From NCBI RefSeq assembly GCF_943914615.1, contig NZ_CALUCS010000017.1, positions 1-49,696 on the forward strand: a stretch of 49,696 nt of DNA, written 5' to 3'. Shown here in pieces: positions 15,968-22,082 of the stretch; the first letter of the stretch is position 1; every line of letters starts with the position of its first letter. A model generated the notes under the pieces. It saw nothing but the letters and a program-made list of their open reading frames with translations, was not told the DNA's origin and did not search any database. Source of the stretch: an uncultured Corynebacterium sp. (GTDB lineage Bacteria; Actinomycetota; Actinomycetes; Mycobacteriales; Mycobacteriaceae). The translations under genes and the position numbers were made by a program.

Positions 15968-16525
15968 CTAGTCGAAGTACACATCCTCCAGCGACAGCGC
16001 TTCTGCAGTGTTTGCCTGGTTACGGGCAGTTTCTACATAACGTGCCGCGTGGGCGATGAAGCCCTGGCGCTCTTCCTCCGTCAGCTCGCGGCGCACCTTC
16101 GCGGGCAGGCCCGCGGCCAAGAATCCCGCCGGGATTTGCTGTCCTTCCAGCACCACCGCACCCGCGGCGACAAGGCTGCCGCCGCCGATAGTGGATCCCG
16201 ATAGCAGTGCTGATTGCATGCCAATCAGTGTTCCCGCCCCCACATGCGAGGAGTGAACTAGCGCCTGGTGGCCGATCGTCACATCGTCTTCCAGCACACA
16301 TTCTTGGCCGCGCTCCACATGCATCACGGAGTTATCTTGCACGTTTGTCCGCTCACCGATGCGGATCGCGCCCACGTCGCCACGCAGCACGCATCCGTAG
16401 AACACGGAGGAATCCGCCCCGATTTCCACATCCCCAATGATTGTCACGCCCGGAGAGATCATTGCGCTGCGGTGGATCCTCGGCGTCTTGCCCTGATACG
16501 GAAGGATGATCGGTGCTGCATTCAT
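15968..16525 (-). CDS. Gamma-class carbonic anhydrase family protein
   Basis: 185 residues forming a left-handed beta helix: successive hexapeptide repeats from SPGVTIIGDVEIGADSSVFYGCVLRGD to LVAAGAVVLEGQQI. The three metal-binding His of gamma carbonic anhydrases are represented by VMHVERG and TIGHQALVHSSHVG. A closing helix (TEEERQGFIAHAARYVETARN) is typical of the YrdA/PaaY branch, where carbonic anhydrase activity is often weak or unproven. The ATG at 16525 opens the fold. It follows the acyltransferase gene on the other side of a 98-base gap. Confidence 0.88.
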   Translation of the reverse strand: MNAAPIILPYQGKTPRIHRSAMISPGVTIIGDVEIGADSSVFYGCVLRGDVGAIRIGERTNVQDNSVMHVERGQECVLEDDVTIGHQALVHSSHVGAGTLIGMQSALLSGSTIGGGSLVAAGAVVLEGQQIPAGFLAAGLPAKVRRELTEEERQGFIAHAARYVETARNQANTAEALSLEDVYFD

Positions 16526-16540
16526 GTTTCTTAGCCTAAC

Positions 16541-16557
16541 TATTTTTGGACGCCCAC
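16541..16557 (+). repeat. Dispersed GACGCC motif, copy 6
   Basis: TATTTTTGGACGCCCAC in the gap between the divergent carbonic-anhydrase and flavodoxin-fold genes. Confidence 0.55.
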
Positions 16558-16614
16558 GTCTTCCTTTACCTCGAATGCCCCGCCCAACCCTGCAGGATCG
16601 GTAGCGTTAGAACC

Positions 16615-17160
16615 ATGAGCGAGAACGCTACCAGCCAAAAACCAGTAACGATCCTCGTCGTTCACCACAGCCCGACCGAGAAGGCGCAGAAACTCGCCGA
16701 CACGGTACTCGCGGCAGCACGCGCCGCCGCGGAGGAAGTGAACGTGGAGCTGGGCGCTGCCGCAGGCGGGGAGCCAGGCGAGGGCGCAGGTCAGCCCGCC
16801 GTGCAGGTGCTGGAACGCCAGGCCCTGGAGCCGGATGTGGAAGAGCTCCGCGGGGTAGACGCCGTCATCCTGGGCACCACCGCCAACTTCGGCTACATCT
16901 CCGGAGCCCTGAAGCACTACTTCGACACGGTCTACGTTCCCGTCCTCGAAGAAAAGAAAGCCACCCCAACCAGCTGGTGGATCCGGGGTGGCTACGATAC
17001 GACCGGCGCGGAAAAAGCCATGCGCTCCATCCTCACGGGGCTGGAATGGGAAACGGTGGCTGAACCCGTCGAATTCACGGGAGATATCGAACCACACCTG
17101 GCGGAGCTAGAGGCGATGGCGCAGGCGGTGGTGGGCCAGGCTGTGGCGTCAATAATCTAA
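16615..17160 (+). CDS. Flavodoxin-fold FMN protein (WrbA/NADPH-FMN reductase-like)
   Basis: 181 residues. The FMN phosphate loop is VVHHSPTEKAQKLAD, and GTTANFGYISGALKHYFDTVY is the family's second FMN-contact region. Between them is a Gly/Ala/Glu-rich insertion (about 45-62) not usual for the fold. It most likely binds FMN and reduces quinones or flavins with NAD(P)H. The ATG at 16615 is the first Met before the loop; the longer open frame has no family features. The final codons (VASII) and the stop are made from a copy of the dispersed motif, so that copy has shaped the gene end. Confidence 0.8.
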   Translation: MSENATSQKPVTILVVHHSPTEKAQKLADTVLAAARAAAEEVNVELGAAAGGEPGEGAGQPAVQVLERQALEPDVEELRGVDAVILGTTANFGYISGALKHYFDTVYVPVLEEKKATPTSWWIRGGYDTTGAEKAMRSILTGLEWETVAEPVEFTGDIEPHLAELEAMAQAVVGQAVASII

Positions 17161-17163
17161 AAG
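17143..17163 (-). repeat. Dispersed GACGCC motif, copy 7
   Basis: Plus strand GTGGCGTCAATAATCTAAAAG, spanning the last codons and stop of the flavodoxin-fold gene; on the minus strand it reads T-rich, then ATTGACGCCAC. Confidence 0.6.
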
Positions 17164-17182
17164 GCCCTAAGGATAGAGCTCC

Positions 17183-17536
17183 TTAGCGCAGGTCGGACAG
17201 GACGCACGCAGCGCCTGCGGCGGCGGTGGTGACAGTCAGGACAGCAGGCCAGGCGCCGATCTTCTTGGCCAGCGGGTGGGAAAGACCAAACGCGGCAAGG
17301 TATCCGGCGGTCAGGCCCGTAGCGACACCCGCGCCGGCCTTGGCGTTCCAAGAACGAGCAGCATAGCCACCAGCGGCAGCCAGAATCACGCCGCCGAGCG
17401 GGCGAATACCGGTCTCGCGGGCGGTCAGCCAGCCGCCGACCAGGCCAGTGATGACGACGGATGCGGTGTTGACTTCCTTAGCGGGCTTCAGGGTGGCGGT
17501 GGGCTTGAGTTTATTCAGCTGATTCTTCTTCGACAT
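17183..17536 (-). CDS. Small glycine/alanine-rich membrane protein
   Basis: 117 residues, not recognised. A Lys-rich N-terminus (MSKKNQLNKLKPTATLKPAKE) precedes about three hydrophobic stretches (residues 26-40, 48-60 and 70-110). The start at 17536 is preceded by another in-frame ATG at 17542; neither has a strong Shine-Dalgarno. It converges with the flavodoxin-fold gene and is divergent from the nitronate monooxygenase gene. No function can be proposed. Confidence 0.6.
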   Translation of the reverse strand: MSKKNQLNKLKPTATLKPAKEVNTASVVITGLVGGWLTARETGIRPLGGVILAAAGGYAARSWNAKAGAGVATGLTAGYLAAFGLSHPLAKKIGAWPAVLTVTTAAAGAACVLSDLR

Positions 17537-17657
17537 GCCCATAACTTTACGCGGGTATAGGGGGAGCAGTTTCGCAAATGAATTAGAAGTAGGACTAGGG
17601 TGGCAACCAAGCGAACCGAATTTTGCCCGTCTAGAACCATGAGGAGGCATGTGTTCC

Positions 17658-18629
17658 ATGGTTGAACGCATCGATACCCGGTTAACCAGACTATGGGGAA
17701 TCGATAAGCCCATCATTGGCGCACCGATGGCGGGGCGGTCGGACGGCCACCTGGCAGCTGCCGTCAGCCGCGCCGGTGGATTGGGAATGTTTGGTGCTGG
17801 CGCCGGGACCAAACCCGAATGGATCCTGGAGAACGCACGTATCGCCGCAGAGGCCGGCCCCTACGGAATCGGCCTGATGGTGTGGGCACTGGAAGATAAT
17901 CCGGCTCAGTTCGATGCAGTGCTGGAGGCGAAGCCGAAGGTGGTAAGCCTGGGCTTCGGCGACCCCAAGCCCTACGTGGACCGCGCCCACCAGGCCGGGA
18001 TCTCCGTCGTCGCCCCGATCAACACCATGGCGCAACTGCGCCAGGCACTGGCCGCGGGCGTGGATGCTGTATGCGTGCAGGGAACGGACGCCGGCGGACA
18101 CACCGGACGCATCGGCACCCTGCCGCTGCTGCAGATCGTGATGGAATACATGCAGGTCAACGCGCCGGGCGTGCCGATCGCTGCGGCGGGTGGTATCGCC
18201 ACCGGCAGGGGCGTGGCTTCCGTGTTGGTGGCAGGCGCCGACGCAGCATGGGTTGGTACCGCACTGCTGGCCTCCCCGGAAGCCGCGGGAGCGCCGGAGC
18301 TGCGACAGGCCGCGATCAAGGCCACGGCCAGCCGCACCGTACTGACCGACATTTACGACCGCGCCGAAAAGCAGAAATGGGATACAGAGCAGTGGCCCAC
18401 CCGTACTGTGCGCAACGCATTCGTGGACGTATATCGCCCGCTGTCCGAAGCCGGGGAGGTCACTGACGAGGAGCTGATCGCGGCTCGCGCTGAAGGCGGG
18501 GACTTTGCCGACGAGCTGAAGCTGCACGCGGGGCAGGGTGTGGAACTGCTGCGGGCAGAGGTGCCCGCCGGTGAAGTGGTGCAGGGTATGTACGACGAAG
18601 CGCTGCACTGCCTCGGACGTTTCTCCTAA
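17658..18629 (+). CDS. Nitronate monooxygenase family flavoprotein
   Basis: 323 residues of the 2-nitropropane dioxygenase/nitronate monooxygenase TIM-barrel family, which uses FMN to oxidise nitronates such as propionate-3-nitronate. Evidence: IIGAPMAGRSDGHLAAAVSRAGGLGMFGAG at the start, VCVQGTDAGGHTGR (phosphate and substrate loop with the conserved His), IAAAGGIATGRGVASVLVAGADAAWVGTALL. I start at 17658, ten bases after GAGGAGG; the ATG at 17649 lies only one base after it. The next gene follows 12 bases later, so the two form an operon. Confidence 0.88.
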   Translation: MVERIDTRLTRLWGIDKPIIGAPMAGRSDGHLAAAVSRAGGLGMFGAGAGTKPEWILENARIAAEAGPYGIGLMVWALEDNPAQFDAVLEAKPKVVSLGFGDPKPYVDRAHQAGISVVAPINTMAQLRQALAAGVDAVCVQGTDAGGHTGRIGTLPLLQIVMEYMQVNAPGVPIAAAGGIATGRGVASVLVAGADAAWVGTALLASPEAAGAPELRQAAIKATASRTVLTDIYDRAEKQKWDTEQWPTRTVRNAFVDVYRPLSEAGEVTDEELIAARAEGGDFADELKLHAGQGVELLRAEVPAGEVVQGMYDEALHCLGRFS

Positions 18630-18641
18630 GGAGGAAACCGC

Positions 18642-19025
18642 ATGGACATCGACCGTGTGTACAACTGGCGCGACCGACAGCGCCAGGGCCTGTACTTAGT
18701 GGACAGGTTGTGGCCTAGGGGCGTCAAGAAAGAAAGCCTAGATTTGGCCGGTTGGCCGAAAGAACTAACCCCGAGCAGCGGCCTGCGCCGAGAATTCCAC
18801 AATGGCCTGAGCTTTGCTGATTTCCGCGAGCAGTACGAAGCAGAGCTGGAGGAACGGAAGGCCGCGGGGGAGCTGGACGATACCCTGGCCGAATTGCGTA
18901 ACTACCAGGAGCGGGTTACCGAAGAAGACGCGCCGGAGCTTTTGTTGCTGTATGCCGCGAAAGAAAAAGAGCACAACCATGCGGTTGTGCTCCGAGATTG
19001 GCTAGCGGCCCAGCTGGAGGGCTAA
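18642..19025 (+). CDS. DUF488 (YeaO-like) protein
   Basis: 127 residues, the family's usual size. Motifs VYNWRDRQRQGLYLVDRLWPRGVKKESL, W-KELTPSSGLRREFHN and the closing EKEHNHAVVLRDWL are characteristic of DUF488; its role is unknown. AAGGAGG at the end of the upstream gene serves as its ribosome site, coupling it to the nitronate monooxygenase gene. Two added layers lie in its code: a dispersed motif copy (VKKES) and, at the 3' end, a perfect hairpin that works as a terminator for the opposite strand. Confidence 0.85.
   Translation: MDIDRVYNWRDRQRQGLYLVDRLWPRGVKKESLDLAGWPKELTPSSGLRREFHNGLSFADFREQYEAELEERKAAGELDDTLAELRNYQERVTEEDAPELLLLYAAKEKEHNHAVVLRDWLAAQLEG
18718..18736 (-). repeat. Dispersed GACGCC motif, copy 8
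   Basis: Plus strand GGGGCGTCAAGAAAGAAAG in the DUF488 gene; the minus strand reads CTTTCTTTCTTGACGCCCC, much like copy 9 at 21585. Confidence 0.6.
18960..18993 (-). terminator. Terminator of the LpqC-like gene, inside the DUF488 gene
   Basis: Minus strand: GAGCACAACC, loop GCAT, GGTTGTGCTC (18970-18993), a perfect 10-bp stem, followed by TTTTTCTTTC. It serves the leftward esterase transcript, although the bases encode KEHNHAVVLRD of the opposing gene. Confidence 0.8.
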
Positions 19026-19050
19026 GGTGCCGGCTGGCTAGCTAATTCAA

Positions 19051-20115
19051 CTAGAGACGCTGGCGGGACAGGAAGTTCCAGACCTCCTGGGAAGCGTCCG
19101 GAACGCGGTTCCAGGTGTGGTTCTGCGGGTTCAGGATCAGCTGCAGTTCCTTGCGGGCGCAGGGGTAAACGTGGCGCTCGCCGCCTCGGATGCGGGTGAC
19201 GCGCGGCGGGTAACCGCAGCCGTTACGCTTCGCGTAGCTGCCCACCAGGTCGCGAACAGCCATGTAGTGGGCGCCGTTGTGGCGGTAGCCACCGTTGATC
19301 TTCATCATCGTGTCGCCACGGCCGTGCATGATCAGGAACGGGATCGCGCGGGGATTGCAGCCCCGGTTCACCGGATCGTAGTAGGCGCCGCCGACAGCAG
19401 CAGCTGCGGCGAAAACGTGCGGCAGGTGGCAAGCCACGACGGCCGTCATGCCGCCACCGTTGGAGTGGCCGGTGGCGTAGATGCGGCCACGGTCGATGTT
19501 GTAGGTGCGGTCGATCTCATCGAGGATCTGCAGGATGAACTTCAGGTCCGTTCCACCCTTCACCACTGCATACGGGGCACCCTCCCAGCCGTGCTTGATG
19601 GACTCCGGGAAGATCTTGATGGCCTGCTGGCGAGCGCCGGTCTCGTACAGACGGGAGTAACGGCGGAAGTTCTCCGGAGTATCGCGCCAGCCGTCGAAGC
19701 CGAAAATCACCGGAGCGGGGCGCGCCGGGTTGTAGTGCGTCGGCATCTCCAGGATGTAGCGGCGGTTGTAGCCAGCGGAACGGGTGTACACGCTGACCTG
19801 GCGCCCGTTGCCGATGCGCGGGGCTGGCTTGGCGTTATTGACGCGCCGCGGTCCTGCCTTCGGCTTAGCCGGAGCCGGAGGCTGGAGCATGCGCTGCAGG
19901 TCAGCGGAGCCCGCGGGCAGCGGCGGTAGCTCTGGCATCGGGGGCAGCTGCGGCATGGGGGGGAGCTGGGGGAGAGAACCCTGCGGGGCCGCGTTTGCCT
20001 CCGGGGCGGTATACGCAGCCACGCCCGCGGTTCCGAACGCAGTGGCGAGCACCAGCGACAGAGCTACTGCAAAACGCTGAAAGGAAGACAAGAAAGAACT
20101 AAGAGATCGATTCAC
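19051..20115 (-). CDS. LpqC-like secreted esterase (PHB-depolymerase family)
   Basis: 354 residues. The N-terminus is a signal peptide ending near ANA, followed by a Pro-rich segment (PQLPPMPQLPPMPELPPLP) and then an alpha/beta hydrolase: oxyanion region FGFDGWRDTPENF, nucleophile Ser in GHSNGGGM, Asp in HGRGDTMM and His in NHTW. The fold matches polyhydroxybutyrate depolymerase/feruloyl esterase-type LpqC proteins; no PHB granule pathway is evident, so an envelope ester substrate is more likely. I start at the GTG at 20115, seven bases after TATAGT, consistent with a leaderless message; ATG at 20151 is the alternative. Its terminator is inside the converging DUF488 gene. Confidence 0.85.
   Translation of the reverse strand: MNRSLSSFLSSFQRFAVALSLVLATAFGTAGVAAYTAPEANAAPQGSLPQLPPMPQLPPMPELPPLPAGSADLQRMLQPPAPAKPKAGPRRVNNAKPAPRIGNGRQVSVYTRSAGYNRRYILEMPTHYNPARPAPVIFGFDGWRDTPENFRRYSRLYETGARQQAIKIFPESIKHGWEGAPYAVVKGGTDLKFILQILDEIDRTYNIDRGRIYATGHSNGGGMTAVVACHLPHVFAAAAAVGGAYYDPVNRGCNPRAIPFLIMHGRGDTMMKINGGYRHNGAHYMAVRDLVGSYAKRNGCGYPPRVTRIRGGERHVYPCARKELQLILNPQNHTWNRVPDASQEVWNFLSRQRL
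19834..19847 (+). repeat. Dispersed motif variant
   Basis: GTTATTGACGCGCC in the esterase gene: TTATTGACGC matches, but the last bases differ (GCGCC rather than GCCAC). A degenerate copy or chance. Confidence 0.25.
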
Positions 20116-20237
20116 GAATGTAACTATACATATATGTGAAGAACCTGCCAATTGAATTGGAGAAATCTGCCTGGCTGGAGTTTGCGCTGAAGTTGGTGCT
20201 ATGGAAGTTCCTGGTCATGGCAGGTAGGGTAGGCGGC

Positions 20238-20555
20238 ATGATTACTGAAATTTTTGCGGCAAACACTTTCCTACTCGCTGAAGGCTCTGCAGTTCCTCCA
20301 TTGGGCATGATCGGCTGGGTTGTCATCGGTGGGCTGGCTGGTTGGATCGGTTCCAAGATCATGGGTACCGACGAGCAGATGGGCTTCTTCCTCAACATCA
20401 TCGTCGGCATTATCGGCGGCTTCTTGGGCGGCTGGGTCCTCGGCCTGCTGGGACTCGAAAGTGGTGGCAAGTTCTGGAGCTTCCTGACCTGCCTGTTGGG
20501 CGCCTGCATCCTGATCTTCATCGTCGGTCTGGTCACCGGAAAGCGCAAGAAGTAA
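20238..20555 (+). CDS. GlsB/YeaQ/YmgE family stress membrane protein
   Basis: 105 residues. The Gly-rich helices GMIGWVVIGGLAGWIGSKIMG and LNIIVGIIGGFLGGWVLGLLGL are the signature of the GlsB/YeaQ/YmgE (transglycosylase-associated) family, three or four short membrane helices. The start at 20238 has a G-rich GGTAGGGTAGG upstream and gives a protein slightly longer than usual (~85); the frame is open back to 20136. Its terminator lies inside the next, converging gene. The role in stress response is known from homologues, mechanism unknown. Confidence 0.85.
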   Translation: MITEIFAANTFLLAEGSAVPPLGMIGWVVIGGLAGWIGSKIMGTDEQMGFFLNIIVGIIGGFLGGWVLGLLGLESGGKFWSFLTCLLGACILIFIVGLVTGKRKK

Positions 20556-20597
20556 GCAACCGTAATAGGCGACTGCCGCTACGGGCTAGAGCCGGGT

Positions 20598-20903
20598 TTA
20601 GTCGACCAGTAACATAGAAAGCGCACCTTCGCCCAAACGTGCGCTTTCGTTTTCTAGGCCTAGGCCAAGCCACATTACGAGAAGCAGGATGACCAGCGCG
20701 CAGATGACAAAGATCAGCGTGCCAATAAAGAAATAGGAGCGGAACGGGCCACTTTTGGACTCTTCCTGCAGAGGCACCTCAACCATCGGTTGGGGGCCTT
20801 TTTTCTGTGGGTCTACGGCCGGTGTGCCCGTCTCATCGACGAAGCCGCCACGTTGGACGGATACCGCCCGGAACGTGCCTGTATCGCGTTGCTGGCTTTG
20901 CAT
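20598..20903 (-). CDS. Single-span membrane protein of unknown function
   Basis: 101 residues: a polar N-terminal half (MQSQQRDTGTFRAV...) and one long hydrophobic segment (about 58-82) followed by a short acidic tail. The ATG at 20903 has GGAGAAG upstream. No family recognised. Its last codons (ESARLGEGALS) also encode the hairpin that terminates the glsB transcript from the other strand. Confidence 0.6.
   Translation of the reverse strand: MQSQQRDTGTFRAVSVQRGGFVDETGTPAVDPQKKGPQPMVEVPLQEESKSGPFRSYFFIGTLIFVICALVILLLVMWLGLGLENESARLGEGALSMLLVD
20617..20654 (+). terminator. Terminator of glsB, inside the converging gene
   Basis: Arms GAAAGCGCAC (20617-20626) and GTGCGCTTTC (20639-20648), a perfect 10-bp stem with a 12-base loop, followed by GTTTTCTAG. 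It serves the rightward glsB-like transcript. Confidence 0.7.
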
Positions 20904-21353
20904 CGGTCTTCTCCGGTTCGTAGATCTTAGCGGGGCTTTCTGTTTCAGCTGCATGCGCAGGGGGTGGCGAATCTATGCATGGCTTCTGCAGGGCTGAGTG
21001 TAGCCCTACAAAAGCTTAAAGAGTGAGAGGAACGAACAGTCGAAACTGTTGGGTTTCTTTAAGCCTAGTATCGTCGATCCCTTCGTTGTGAAGCTATCCC
21101 AATTCCAGGGGTGTAATGCCAGATGACCTCCGCCTGTTCCCACCCCCAAGTAGGGCTATTCACAGGCAGGGTTGTCTGTGGATAACCCTGTTATCTGGAC
21201 GGGTTGGCGGCCCGCTTACACGCCAACCCGTCCAACCTTTTCGTTACGCTGTTGAATGTCTACCAGCGCTCGCGAGCGCATACCAAATCCCGCACACCAA
21301 AGTCCATGTCACATGTATGTCGCATGTGCCTGGCCGTAATTGAAAGGAACCCG
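20904..21353. other. 450-base intergenic region with nested inverted repeats
   Basis: No credible protein gene. It holds AGGGCT-GAGTGT-AGCCCT near 20992-21009, CAGGGTT-N10-AACCCTG at 21167-21190 with an exact DnaA box (TTATCCACA, minus strand, 21177-21185) at its centre, and a 13-bp perfect stem GGACGGGTTGGCG / CGCCAACCCGTCC at 21197-21233 followed by AACCTTTTCG. A small RNA ending at the last hairpin, or a DnaA-titration site, would fit; neither is established. Confidence 0.45.
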
Positions 21354-22034
21354 ATGGAAGGCCAACTTCTCACCACCAACACCGGGCAGCTCATCGATGA
21401 ATCAGGAGTCGCGCGTCCGCCGTGGGCCTATCGCAGCGAGATTGAGCTGGACTATTACGACAACGAGTGGGGCCGCCCTGTCATCACGGAGCATGGCTTG
21501 TTGGAACGCATCGCCCTCGAAGGCTTCCAATCCGGGTTGTCGTGGGCCACTATTCTGCGCAAGCGGCGGGATTTTCGCTCTGTGTTCTTTCTTTTTGACG
21601 CCCAGCGCATCACCGAAATGAGCGAGCCCCAAAGGCGCGCCGCTCTGCAGGACGAACGTTTGATTCGTAATGCTCGCAAGCACGGGGCGCTCTACGAGAA
21701 CGCCAAGGCGACGCTAGAGCTGCGCCGTGTGGAGGAATACCAACAGCTACCAGAGGATTCACCCGCCCGCGAGGTTCTGGGCGGGGCGGCTAATCGGCTG
21801 GCCCCGGGTCTGCCGGTGCTTGTGTGGTCGTTCACCCCAGCGGAACACTCCCGTCCAGCAACACTGGCTGAGGTGCCCTCGACCTCGCCGGAATCCAAGG
21901 CGCTGGCGAAGGAGCTGAAGCGCCGAGGCTTTCAATTCGTAGGCCCCACTACCTGCTACGCGCTGATGCAGGCCATCGGAATGGTCGATGACCGGGTCGT
22001 GGAGCCGTCCGAGGGAGCCACCCAGACTGGATAG
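21354..22034 (+). CDS. tag: DNA-3-methyladenine glycosylase I, zinc ligands missing
   Basis: 226 residues of the TagI family, which excises 3-methyladenine. The catalytic Glu38 is present (YYDNEWG), as are LLERIALEGFQSGLSWATILRKR and FVGPTTCYALMQAIGMVDD. In E. coli Tag a zinc 'snap' is made by Cys4, His17, His175 and Cys179; here the aligned positions are Pro (RPPW for RCxW), Tyr (YYD for YHD), Arg (VDDR for VNDH) and a non-Cys tail, so all four are lost. A ~15-residue N-terminal extension precedes the fold. GAAAGGAAC precedes the ATG. A dispersed motif copy encodes FFLFDAQ. Confidence 0.85.
   Translation: MEGQLLTTNTGQLIDESGVARPPWAYRSEIELDYYDNEWGRPVITEHGLLERIALEGFQSGLSWATILRKRRDFRSVFFLFDAQRITEMSEPQRRAALQDERLIRNARKHGALYENAKATLELRRVEEYQQLPEDSPAREVLGGAANRLAPGLPVLVWSFTPAEHSRPATLAEVPSTSPESKALAKELKRRGFQFVGPTTCYALMQAIGMVDDRVVEPSEGATQTG
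21585..21604 (+). repeat. Dispersed GACGCC motif, copy 9
   Basis: TTCTTTCTTTTTGACGCCCA inside the tag gene, encoding FLFDAQ. Confidence 0.6.
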
Positions 22035-22082
22035 CCCGGTCGGGCGGAGGGGTAAGCCTGTGCTCTAGGGGGCTTAGAGTCC

